Position numbers and translations under genes: made by a program. Shown here piece by piece: positions 42,247-50,619 of a DNA stretch of 64,000 nucleotides. The DNA comes from Ascidiimonas sp046199005. Its GTDB lineage: Bacteria > Bacteroidota > Bacteroidia > Flavobacteriales > Flavobacteriaceae. The notes under the pieces are model-generated. The model ran no database searches. It worked only from the letters and a program-made list of their open reading frames with translations, and was not told where the DNA came from. The DNA is taken from NCBI GenBank assembly GCA_046199005.1, contig CP176050.1, forward strand, positions 2,852,001 through 2,916,000, in the 5' to 3' direction. Positions within the stretch are counted from its first letter, which is position 1; every line of letters starts with the position of its first letter.

Positions 42247-45200
42247 ATGATTACTTTTTTCGGGAATCCAGAAACAAAGATTTACGCCGTAGAAACAAAA
42301 TCTAAACTTTCGGCCATAGAAAGCGATAAGCTTTGCTGGTTGTTTGGAAATACTGGACAAATTGAGGAATCCGCTATCGCGGATTTTTTTATTGGTCCAC
42401 GTGCGGCTATGGTGACACCCTGGAGCACGAATGCCGTTGAGATCACACAGAACATGGGAATAAAAGGAATCATTCGCATCGAAGAATTCATTCCTTCGAG
42501 TGAAGCGTCTGATGACTATGACCCCATGCTTTCCCAGAAGTATGATGGATTAGATCAGGATATTTTCACCATTGCTATTCAGCCAGAGGAAATAAAAGAA
42601 ATAGACAATATTGCAGCCTATAACGAACAGGAAGGACTCGCGCTTAGTCCGGAAGAAATAAAATACTTAGAAGATCTTTCCTCGCGACTGGACCGAAAAC
42701 TTACCGATTCTGAGGTGTTTGGATTTTCTCAGGTAAATTCAGAACATTGCAGGCATAAAATATTCAATGGCACGTTTGTGATCGATGGTGAAACTAAACC
42801 GGAATCACTTTTCAAGCTCATCAAAAAAACATCTCAAACACACCCCAACAGCATCGTCTCGGCCTACAAAGACAATGTCGCATTCATTAAGGGACCTGTC
42901 GTTACCCAGTTTGCCCCTAAAAGGCCCGATATTCCTGAATTCTATCAGCAAAAAGAATTTAAGTCGGTCATTTCGCTAAAAGCAGAAACCCATAACTTCC
43001 CGACAACAGTCGAACCCTTCAACGGTGCCGCTACCGGAAGTGGTGGTGAAATCCGAGACCGTCTTGCCGGAGGAAAAGGATCGTTACCGCTGGCAGGAAC
43101 TGCGGTTTACATGACGTCATACTCCAGACTGGAAGAAGATCGCAACTGGGAACATGCCATGGAAGAAAGACCTTGGCTCTATCAGAGACCGATGGATATT
43201 CTTATAAAAGCATCCAATGGTGCCTCTGATTTTGGTAATAAATTCGGACAACCTCTTATTGCAGGCTCTGTGCTCACCTTTGAGCATCCGGAAGGAGAAC
43301 GAAAATTAGGATATGACAAAGTGATCATGCTTGCGGGCGGCATAGGGTACGGTAAAGAAGAACAATCCATTAAAGATACGCCCAAAAAAGAAGATAGTAT
43401 TGTGATTCTTGGCGGCGAAAATTATCGCATCGGTATGGGTGGAGCTGCCGTTTCATCAGCCGATACCGGAGCTTTTAGTACTGGGATCGAACTCAATGCT
43501 GTACAAAGATCCAACCCGGAAATGCAAAAGCGAGCGGCTAATACGATAAGAGGTATGGTAGAAAGTGATGAGAATCATATTGTTTCTATTCATGACCATG
43601 GTGCGGGAGGGCATCTGAATTGTTTATCTGAACTGGTAGAAGAAACCGGGGGTAAAATTGATCTTGACAAATTACCGGTAGGAGATCCAACGTTATCAGC
43701 ACGAGAAATTATCGGTAACGAATCTCAGGAACGTATGGGGCTTATCATTTCACAAAAACACGAAAAAGAACTTCGTACCATTGCAGAAAGAGAAAGATCG
43801 CCCATGTACACCGTGGGTAAAGTAACGGGAGATCATCAATTCACCTTCGAATCGGGAACCACCGGAAAAAAACCCATGGATCTCAAACTGGAAGATATGT
43901 TTGGGAGTTCGCCTAAAACGGTATTAGAGGATAAAAAGATTAACAGAAAGTACCGAGCTGTATCTTACGACATCACAGAGTTTCAGAATTACCTGGAGAA
44001 AGTATTACAGTTAGAAGCGGTAGCCTGTAAAGATTGGCTAACGAATAAAGTTGACAGATGTGTAGGCGGAAGGGTCGCCAAACAACAGTGTACGGGACCT
44101 TTACAATTACCCCTAAATAATGTTGGGGTCATGGCATTGGATTTCAATGGCGTAGATGGGATTGCTACCTCTATTGGGCATGCTCCGGTAAGCGCTTTGA
44201 TAGACCCGGAAGCAGGAAGCAGAAACAGTATTGCAGAAGCTCTCACAAACATCGTATGGGCTCCTTTGGCCGAAGGCTTAAAAAGTGTGTCTCTATCTGC
44301 AAACTGGATGTGGCCTTGCCGAAACGAAGGGGAAGATGCGCGGCTTTACGAAGCCGTTAGCGCATGTTCAGAATTTGCCATTGATCTTGGGATTAATATC
44401 CCGACGGGTAAAGATTCACTTTCTATGAAACAAAAGTACCAGGGAGAAGAAGTGATCGCTCCGGGTACTGTTATCATTTCTGCTGCGGCTCATTGTAGTG
44501 ATGTCAAAAAAGTGGTAGAGCCCGTTTTCAAGAGACGTACGGCAAATATTTATTACCTCAATTTTTCTTCAGATCAATTTAAACTTGGGGGTTCTTCTTT
44601 TGCACAGATCTGTAATGCGATCGGAGATGAAACGCCTACTATTAAAGATACCGATTTCTTCAAAAGATCTTTTGAAACGATCCAGGAGCTTATAAAACTG
44701 GGGCACGTATACGCCGGACACGATGTTGCGAGCGGCGGACTCATCACTACCCTTTTAGAAATGTGCTTTGCCAAGCACCAGCTGGGTGCGGTCATCAATC
44801 TTTCAGAATTAAGTGAACCCGACACTATCAAGCTCTTGTTCAGTGAAAATTCGGGGATCGTATTTCAGGCAGATCAGGCAGTCGAGGCAATACTGGAAAA
44901 AAATGGAATTCAATTTTATAATGTAGGTTATACATTAGATGGTGATCACCTTCAACTTAAAAATCAAGAAGAAAATTATTCTTTAGCTATTGGTCACCTA
45001 CGGGATATTTGGTACAAAACTTCATTCCTGCTCGATCAAAAGCAATCAGGGGTCGCAAGAGCAGAAGAACGATTTATCAATTATAAGAATCAGCCGCTCT
45101 CGTTTGAGTTTCCCGGCTTCTTCACGGGTAAAAAACCACAAGTCTCAGGTTCGCGCAAGTTCAAAGCAGCAATTATAAGAGAAAAAGGTAGCAACTCAGA

Positions 45201-45915
45201 AAGAGAAATGGCGAATGCCATGTATCTGGCAGGTTTTGATGTAAAAGACGTTCATATGACCGATCTGATCGCTGGCAGAGAAACGTTGGAGGATATACAT
45301 TTTATAGGAGCAGTTGGAGGCTTCAGCAATAGTGATGTGCTGGGTTCTGCAAAAGGCTGGGCGGGTGCTTTTCTTTACAATGAAAAGGCCAAAAATGCGT
45401 TAAATAACTTCTTCAACAGAGAAGACACGCTTTCAGTAGGTATTTGTAATGGATGTCAGCTATTTGTAGAACTAGGTCTTATCAATCCCGATCACGAAGA
45501 AAAGCCGGTGATGTTACACAATGATTCCGGTAAATTTGAATGTGTTTTTACCTCAGTAGAAATTCAGCCGAATAATACGGTCATGTTAGGTAACATGGAA
45601 GGGGCAACCTTAGGTATATGGTCTGCTCACGGCGAAGGTAAATTTAGCTTTCCATACGATTCTTCCGCCTATAATATCGTAGCTAAATACGGGTACAAGG
45701 GATATCCGGCAAACCCTAACGGATCTGATTACAATACCGCTATGATGGCAACCGAAGACGGAAGACATTTGGTGACGATGCCGCATTTTGAACGTTCTAC
45801 CTTTCCCTGGAATTGGGCCTATTATCCTGAAGACCGAAGAGGCGATGAAGTTTCACCCTGGTTACAGGCGTTTGTAAATGCCAGAGAATGGCTTGAAAAG
45901 AAAATTGCTGAATAA
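42247..45915 (+). CDS. purL: Phosphoribosylformylglycinamidine synthase, large single-chain type
   Basis: A 1222-residue protein combining the synthetase domains and a C-terminal glutaminase. Visible blocks: VNSEHCRHKIFNGTF, KAETHNFPTTVEPFNGAATG, HDHGAGGHLNCLSELVEETG, IPTGKDSLSMKQ and, in the glutaminase, GICNGCQLFVELG with nucleophile C1067, and MPHFERS. It converts FGAR, ATP and glutamine to FGAM in purine synthesis, without separate PurQ and PurS. The start at 42247 (MITFFGNPETK) is chosen from the promoter box. A hairpin covers its stop codon. Confidence 0.96.
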   Translation: MITFFGNPETKIYAVETKSKLSAIESDKLCWLFGNTGQIEESAIADFFIGPRAAMVTPWSTNAVEITQNMGIKGIIRIEEFIPSSEASDDYDPMLSQKYDGLDQDIFTIAIQPEEIKEIDNIAAYNEQEGLALSPEEIKYLEDLSSRLDRKLTDSEVFGFSQVNSEHCRHKIFNGTFVIDGETKPESLFKLIKKTSQTHPNSIVSAYKDNVAFIKGPVVTQFAPKRPDIPEFYQQKEFKSVISLKAETHNFPTTVEPFNGAATGSGGEIRDRLAGGKGSLPLAGTAVYMTSYSRLEEDRNWEHAMEERPWLYQRPMDILIKASNGASDFGNKFGQPLIAGSVLTFEHPEGERKLGYDKVIMLAGGIGYGKEEQSIKDTPKKEDSIVILGGENYRIGMGGAAVSSADTGAFSTGIELNAVQRSNPEMQKRAANTIRGMVESDENHIVSIHDHGAGGHLNCLSELVEETGGKIDLDKLPVGDPTLSAREIIGNESQERMGLIISQKHEKELRTIAERERSPMYTVGKVTGDHQFTFESGTTGKKPMDLKLEDMFGSSPKTVLEDKKINRKYRAVSYDITEFQNYLEKVLQLEAVACKDWLTNKVDRCVGGRVAKQQCTGPLQLPLNNVGVMALDFNGVDGIATSIGHAPVSALIDPEAGSRNSIAEALTNIVWAPLAEGLKSVSLSANWMWPCRNEGEDARLYEAVSACSEFAIDLGINIPTGKDSLSMKQKYQGEEVIAPGTVIISAAAHCSDVKKVVEPVFKRRTANIYYLNFSSDQFKLGGSSFAQICNAIGDETPTIKDTDFFKRSFETIQELIKLGHVYAGHDVASGGLITTLLEMCFAKHQLGAVINLSELSEPDTIKLLFSENSGIVFQADQAVEAILEKNGIQFYNVGYTLDGDHLQLKNQEENYSLAIGHLRDIWYKTSFLLDQKQSGVARAEERFINYKNQPLSFEFPGFFTGKKPQVSGSRKFKAAIIREKGSNSEREMANAMYLAGFDVKDVHMTDLIAGRETLEDIHFIGAVGGFSNSDVLGSAKGWAGAFLYNEKAKNALNNFFNREDTLSVGICNGCQLFVELGLINPDHEEKPVMLHNDSGKFECVFTSVEIQPNNTVMLGNMEGATLGIWSAHGEGKFSFPYDSSAYNIVAKYGYKGYPANPNGSDYNTAMMATEDGRHLVTMPHFERSTFPWNWAYYPEDRRGDEVSPWLQAFVNAREWLEKKIAE

Positions 45916-45934
45916 CTGTAAGCTATTCAGCAAT
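45904..45934. terminator. Hairpin over the purL stop codon
   Basis: Eleven-base arms ATTGCTGAATA / TATTCAGCAAT with a nine-base loop; the purL stop lies in the hairpin. No T-run follows closely. It separates purL from the convergent curli-linked lipoprotein gene. Confidence 0.55.
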
Positions 45935-45955
45935 CGTAAATTTGTATCATTTATT

Positions 45956-47446
45956 TTATTGCCAATCCGGCATTTGAGCATTGGCAAATAATTCAATTCG
46001 GTTGCCTGTACCGGAAGTTGCTCTCCTGAGTATCTGTACCGGAGATATGCCGTCATTCGATGTATTTTCAAAGATGATCTGAGCATTGTTTGGTGAAAAT
46101 TTCGGATTCAGATCATTCGTACCCGCAGGCTTATCCGAAGAAAGATCAGTCACAGCATCGGTTGCCAGCACATAAAGAAAAATTCTAGAATCCAACCGTC
46201 GGTAGCTATTATTTTCAAAACCGGAAACATCATAGGTATAAAGAATCTGAGAACCATCTATGGAAATATCCAGACCTCCGGTAGCTCCGTTAAGTCCGTC
46301 TAAAATAGTTTTTAAAACGTTCCCGGTCATATCTATGGTGAAAATCATTCCGTTATATCCATCGCTATTATTGCTCGACAGTGCGATAAATGAACCATCT
46401 TCACTCCAGGCACATTTCGTTATAAAACTTCCATCAGCGGTTTGATACACCAACTCAAGACCACTACCATCTTTATTGATCTTGTAAAGCTTATCAAAAC
46501 TTGGATAAATAAGTTGAGCTCCATTTGCAGACCAGTCAAACTCAATTTCATTTAAATTAAATCCGGCCACAGGTACCGCTTGTGTTACCTGCTGCAAATC
46601 TTCTCCACTGAGATCTGTAGTAAAAATATGGGTTTGCCCGCCAACAGTTCTAAGAAATGCGATTCGTCCCGCCTGATTGTTCTTTTTAGGACGATAGCTA
46701 TTCTGGCCTTCTTCCGTTAAACGAAATCGGGTGGTACCATCTTCGTTTGAAGATACGATCACATTATTCCCGCTAACCTGTTCTACAAAATGAAATCTGT
46801 TTTCAGGGTTAATAGTCGTAGTAAAACTCGAAACTCTACTGAGTACCGGATCATTAATACTATCGGTCACCGCGACCTGCCAGAAATATTTTGTACCGAA
46901 CTTCAGATCTGAAACCTGATAAACCGTATCCGTTAACGATTCAACCTTAAGCACTTCATCATCCTGATCATTTTTAATCTCAAGGGTGAACGTCAAATCA
47001 TCGGTCGCATCGGGATCTCTTGAAGACCATACAAATTGTTGGGATATGGGTACATCAACAGCCAGATCTGCGGGAGAAATAAGTACAGGAGTGCTCGGTG
47101 GCTGATTGGAAGCTGTTTCAAGTTCTAATTCAAAAATAACCGTAACTGTAGCCCCTTCATCTAAAGTAACTCCTTCAAAGTCTGTGATCCATCCATCTTT
47201 TTCAGCTCTTACAGAATAATCGCCTGTGGGAACATCCTCTAAAGTAAATTCTCCCTTATCGTTGGTAAACACCGTTTTACTATTTGGTGTAGTTGAAATT
47301 TTTACATTTTCAATAGGTTCATTATCACCGTCACTTACTACCGTTCCTGATATTTCACCCGTCACAAAGGTATCTACTTTATCTTCACTGCATCCTAGCA
47401 GTAAAGAAAAAATGAGCAGACTGAATACTATTTTTTTCATCATCAA
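45956..47446 (-). CDS. Multidomain lipoprotein at the end of the curli operon
   Basis: A 496-residue lipoprotein (LLLGCS, lipidated C19). Domains in order: a carboxypeptidase-regulatory-like beta-sandwich, about 30-110 (GEISGTVVSDGDNEPIENVK, GEFTLEDVPTGDYSVRAEKD); a fibronectin III-like domain, about 116-210 (PSTPVLISPADLAVDVPISQ, TKYFWQVAVTDS); and a TolB/PD40-type beta-propeller, about 220-495 (FIALSSNNSDGYNGMIFTID, NPKFSPNNAQIIFENTSN). It begins 25 bp after csgG on the same strand, so it is probably cotranscribed. A role in anchoring, capping or controlling the amyloid fibre at the surface is an inference; no E. coli csg gene corresponds to it. Confidence 0.75.
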   Translation of the reverse strand: MMMKKIVFSLLIFSLLLGCSEDKVDTFVTGEISGTVVSDGDNEPIENVKISTTPNSKTVFTNDKGEFTLEDVPTGDYSVRAEKDGWITDFEGVTLDEGATVTVIFELELETASNQPPSTPVLISPADLAVDVPISQQFVWSSRDPDATDDLTFTLEIKNDQDDEVLKVESLTDTVYQVSDLKFGTKYFWQVAVTDSINDPVLSRVSSFTTTINPENRFHFVEQVSGNNVIVSSNEDGTTRFRLTEEGQNSYRPKKNNQAGRIAFLRTVGGQTHIFTTDLSGEDLQQVTQAVPVAGFNLNEIEFDWSANGAQLIYPSFDKLYKINKDGSGLELVYQTADGSFITKCAWSEDGSFIALSSNNSDGYNGMIFTIDMTGNVLKTILDGLNGATGGLDISIDGSQILYTYDVSGFENNSYRRLDSRIFLYVLATDAVTDLSSDKPAGTNDLNPKFSPNNAQIIFENTSNDGISPVQILRRATSGTGNRIELFANAQMPDWQ

Positions 47447-47471
47447 TATTGCTTTTAACTATCAGTGAATT

Positions 47472-48824
47472 TTAGAAGTAATAATTTAAACCCAGACCAA
47501 ATCTCCAGAAAAAATCATTTCTTTTTCCGCGATCTAATCCATCTAAAGCATCATCCAGAGATATATTATGCTCTCCGTATAGTTTAATACCCACCTTGCT
47601 GGTTGCCATATATTCTAATCCGAATCCATACTGAACTTTAAAATCCACATCGTCTAAAGTAGTAGGGGAAAACAACCCTGCCCCTGCCGTTACGTATGGA
47701 GAAAACCGATCGTAGGGAAGAATGATATAAGCTGCGTCCAATCCCAATGAAAAGAAACTATTAGAAAACACGTTCTCGTTTTTTAAAGAAAATAAGCTGG
47801 TTTCCCCGGACAGATAAAAACCCTGAAGCACTTTTCTTTGGTAATTTACCGTAACTCCCGATTGTACCTGTGCATCTCCATAATCTCCATCAATGATGCT
47901 CGCTACTCCTGCTACCCCAATTGCATTATCAGCTCTTCTGTCCTGGAGAAGTCGGTTATTGAGTCCTGTTTTCTCAGAATATTCTTTTTCCAGCGTATAG
48001 TTTTTTACAGCTGCAGTTCCTTCGGCCTCATTCTCAGCCAGCCAGATCTTATCTTCTATACCTTCAATCACCAAAGATGATACTGCCTTTTCAATAGCCT
48101 CGGTAACTGCCAGCTGTACTGGTTCGTTTTGTGTAAAACCAGTCTCAGCCTCCAGCAGTCGCTTGAATTTAATATATCTGAAGACACTGGCATCGACTGC
48201 CTGTGAAAGTATCGTTTTTGAAACATATACCGTTTTGAGTACCTTACCTGTTTGTGTTGAGATGGCTCTCAGATAAACAGTAATTCTATCCTGTCTGTAT
48301 TGCGTAGAAGAACCAATTCCAAAGTATCGGGCTCCTATACCTCCGGTCACCACATTAGAATCGTATGAGATCACGCCACCTTCCAACAAAACCCCTGCAT
48401 ATAATAAAGGTGGAAGCTGAGGTTCTTCTTTCGATTTATTGTTAGCGCTATACTGCTGGCGGGTAGTTCGAATAATTTGTCGTTCGTTCAGTAGATTCCC
48501 TACGTTCTCTCTTTCGATAGGAATAAACCAATCAGAGTCTTCAAGTGCTTTTATAAGTATAGATGTGGTGCCTTGCGTAATTGCTGTGCTCCAGCTAGTT
48601 CCGTTTTCAACAGGTTTGTATTGCCCGGTCTGATCTCTGAACTTATAAACCCCTACTACAATTTTTTCTTTAGCAGCCGGAAGCGTTTTAAGTTCTGTAT
48701 TGGCAACCGTAGTCTCCCCTATTCTCGCTTTTTGAGTTGAAAAAGGCTGATTGAAGTAAGAACCACAAGAAGTAATAAGAAAAAAAACGAAAAGGCATAA
48801 AATGCCCTGGTAATTTTTGATCAT
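47472..48824 (-). CDS. csgG: CsgG curli secretion channel with C-terminal extension
   Basis: A 450-residue outer-membrane lipoprotein (LITSC, lipidated C20). Residues 45-265 follow E. coli CsgG closely: VGVYKFRDQTGQYKP, DSDWFIPIERENVGNLLNER, SNVVTGGIGARYFGIGSSTQ and YVSKTILSQAVDASVFRYIK. This is the nonameric pore that exports curli subunits. E. coli CsgG has 277 residues; here about 180 more follow. From residue 317 they read as alternating aromatic strands (VQSGVTVNYQRKVLQGFYLS to FGLGLNYYF), like a small outer-membrane barrel. The pore eyelet region around 71-79 differs from E. coli. Confidence 0.93.
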   Translation of the reverse strand: MIKNYQGILCLFVFFLITSCGSYFNQPFSTQKARIGETTVANTELKTLPAAKEKIVVGVYKFRDQTGQYKPVENGTSWSTAITQGTTSILIKALEDSDWFIPIERENVGNLLNERQIIRTTRQQYSANNKSKEEPQLPPLLYAGVLLEGGVISYDSNVVTGGIGARYFGIGSSTQYRQDRITVYLRAISTQTGKVLKTVYVSKTILSQAVDASVFRYIKFKRLLEAETGFTQNEPVQLAVTEAIEKAVSSLVIEGIEDKIWLAENEAEGTAAVKNYTLEKEYSEKTGLNNRLLQDRRADNAIGVAGVASIIDGDYGDAQVQSGVTVNYQRKVLQGFYLSGETSLFSLKNENVFSNSFFSLGLDAAYIILPYDRFSPYVTAGAGLFSPTTLDDVDFKVQYGFGLEYMATSKVGIKLYGEHNISLDDALDGLDRGKRNDFFWRFGLGLNYYF

Positions 48825-48837
48825 CTAAGTATTTCTA

Positions 48838-49236
48838 TTAATTGGGAATAATTACTTGCGTTTTCTCACCTGTATTTGTGTCCAGAATATCAATGGTAAG
48901 GCCTTCATTGGTAGGGAAAATTTCTAAAAAAAGACTTCCGAATGTAAATGTGCCCTCCTGCAGGCCTTCATCACCAAATTGCTCTGAAAATAAATTTCTT
49001 GATAACTGGTTGAGCAGTTGTCTGTTCAGGTTATTTGTAAATTCGTCAATTTCAGAATTGTTTTGAGCATCTGTTTCTTCGGTAAAAGTATTTTGTGCCT
49101 CTGCTGAACTCAATAACCAATTATAATTAAATGTATCTCCTCCAAAAGCAGGATTTTTGGGTTTGTAGACCATTTGCTGGGAAAAAGCTCCCAGCGTCAC
49201 AAAAAATGCCAGTATAAATAATACATTGTATTTCAT
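48838..49236 (-). CDS. csgF: CsgF curli assembly protein
   Basis: A 132-residue exported protein with signal peptide ending GAFSQ. The mature N-terminus MVYKPKNPAFGGDTFNYNWL corresponds to the E. coli CsgF segment that plugs into the CsgG pore (pattern F/Y-x-x-x-N-P-x-F-G-G). SSAEAQNTF follows, and the C-terminal strands FLEIFPTNEGLTIDILDTNT match the family. CsgF forms a second constriction in CsgG and couples secretion to nucleation at the cell surface. It lies 6 bp after csgE and 13 bp before csgG. Confidence 0.92.
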   Translation of the reverse strand: MKYNVLFILAFFVTLGAFSQQMVYKPKNPAFGGDTFNYNWLLSSAEAQNTFTEETDAQNNSEIDEFTNNLNRQLLNQLSRNLFSEQFGDEGLQEGTFTFGSLFLEIFPTNEGLTIDILDTNTGEKTQVIIPN

Positions 49237-49242
49237 TGCTTC

Positions 49243-49956
49243 TTAATATTGGTTGATATATTCTTTCTGTTTCTTTTTCTGTTCCAGGTAATTGATCACC
49301 TTGACCACTACCGCTTTTGCCATTTGCTCTAGATACTCTTCGTTGGGTCTTGCAAAGCCTTCAAAAACGACATCTTCGTTTACCTTAACAACAATTCTGG
49401 TTCCAATACCAATGCCTAATTGTTCTTCAATAGTCACCATACTTCCGCTTTGTAAATTGCGAAGGGAATATTGGCGGTAAAACAAATCGTAAAAGTCTTT
49501 ACCTACTTTAGAAATCACGTTGTCAATAACGAGTCCTTTAATCTCAATACCGTCGTCTTTAGGTACTTTCTTCTTTTCATTGTTTAAGAATACCTTTCGG
49601 TCAACGGCAATTATCCTATCCTTTTCGTAAAGTAAAAGTAATACAATTATTTTGTCTTCCTCTTCGAAAGAAACCACAATTTCCTGTAACACCTTTACCT
49701 CATTAGGATCAATAGAAAAATTTCCTTTAGTAGCCGTTCTTAAGGGTTTTTCTTTACTGTCTGTTTTACTTCGAATAATGGCTAGCTCGTACTGAAGTGA
49801 CTTGAAAAGTGTCGAATCATTTTTAACCAGTGCTTGCACACCATAAACTCCATCATTATCATTTACCTTTAAAAAGGCAATAATACCTTCATTTTTGTTT
49901 TGTGCGTGCAAAGAAAGAACACAGAACATAAAAGAAAGAAGAAGTGAAATTTTCAC
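49243..49956 (-). CDS. csgE: CsgE curli assembly factor with extra N-terminal domain
   Basis: A 237-residue exported protein with signal peptide ending SLHAQ. Residues 136-230 match CsgE: IEIKGLVIDNVISKVGKDFY, RIVVKVNEDVVFEGFARP and the helical end AKAVVVKVINYLEQKK. CsgE is the periplasmic cap that feeds subunits to the CsgG channel. E. coli CsgE has only 129 residues. The extra part, about 35-125, looks like an immunoglobulin-type beta domain (YELAIIRSKTDSKEKPLRTA, KGNFSIDPNEVKVLQEIVVS, IIVLLLLYEKDRIIAVDRKV) and resembles the CsgH/CsgC chaperone fold. That resemblance is by eye only. Confidence 0.88.
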   Translation of the reverse strand: MKISLLLSFMFCVLSLHAQNKNEGIIAFLKVNDNDGVYGVQALVKNDSTLFKSLQYELAIIRSKTDSKEKPLRTATKGNFSIDPNEVKVLQEIVVSFEEEDKIIVLLLLYEKDRIIAVDRKVFLNNEKKKVPKDDGIEIKGLVIDNVISKVGKDFYDLFYRQYSLRNLQSGSMVTIEEQLGIGIGTRIVVKVNEDVVFEGFARPNEEYLEQMAKAVVVKVINYLEQKKKQKEYINQY

Positions 49957-49974
49957 GTCGATGGAGTAAAATTT

Positions 49975-50466
49975 TTAGTAACTTCTTATGATTACAGTTC
50001 GTGCTTCGCCCTGCATATTCACTCGAATACGATCTGTATATGAATTTACGCCGTACTTTTCCAGTGTAAGATTATTACCATTCTGGATAACCTCTGAAGT
50101 TACTGGTTGATCGTACCCAAAATAATAAGAGATCACTGTGTTATCATTTCCATTTTGGAGAACACGTTCATTCAGAGAGACATTATCCGTTTGAATGGTT
50201 GCCTGATTTCTATTGCCATTCTGTAAGATCGAAATTTCTATATCGGCACCAATCGTAGTAATGGAAGCATTATTAAAAGCTCCTTGTTGTAAAATATATA
50301 CCTGCGAATTATTGGTCACCGGATTCAATTCTGGACCATTAATCCCTGCATCCAGATATTGTATCTGATCCAACTGTGTAATGTTCGTAAGGTCTCCTGT
50401 TTGCTGCGCAATAGTAAATTGGAAGCAGAGGAACATAACAAATATGAATGCGAACTTACGGTCCAT
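49975..50466 (-). CDS. Curlin-repeat protein, minor subunit/nucleator (CsgB-like)
   Basis: A 163-residue exported protein with signal peptide ending FTIAQ. The mature part has curlin-type repeats with Q-x-G-x-x-N turns: ILQQGAFNNASI, ISILQNGNRNQATIQ, RVLQNGNDNTVI and EVIQNGNNLTLE. The repeats are fewer and less regular than in the big subunit and end in a basic, repeat-free tail (RIRVNMQGEARTVIIRSY), much as E. coli CsgB ends in a divergent repeat that aids membrane attachment. A nucleator role is therefore likely. It lies 18 bp before csgE. Confidence 0.8.
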   Translation of the reverse strand: MDRKFAFIFVMFLCFQFTIAQQTGDLTNITQLDQIQYLDAGINGPELNPVTNNSQVYILQQGAFNNASITTIGADIEISILQNGNRNQATIQTDNVSLNERVLQNGNDNTVISYYFGYDQPVTSEVIQNGNNLTLEKYGVNSYTDRIRVNMQGEARTVIIRSY

Positions 50467-50500
50467 AGATTTAAAATTATTTATGTGAATAAATACTTAA

Positions 50501-50508
50501 CAAAAGTA
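50501..50508 (-). promoter_or_regulatory. Internal -7 box before the csgB-like gene
   Basis: On the minus strand TACTTTTG fits TAnnTTTG, 34 bp before the ATG at 50466. It could give csgB-E-F-G transcription independent of csgA. No good -33 box is seen. Confidence 0.4.
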
Positions 50509-50564
50509 GGTATTTCTATAAGGTCTTAAAAATATAGAATACCAATTAACATTTAGCCACAATT

Positions 50565-50602
50565 AACAGAATGGAAATACCATGCGGCACCTCCATTCTG
50601 TT
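50565..50602 (-). terminator. Intercistronic hairpin after the csgA-like gene
   Basis: Eleven-base perfect arms AACAGAATGGA / TCCATTCTGTT enclose a 16-base loop, 18 bp beyond the csgA-like stop. There is no T-run, so it may stabilise the csgA transcript or act as a processing site rather than terminate. Confidence 0.55.
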
Positions 50603-50619
50603 GGCTATTAATCAATATA

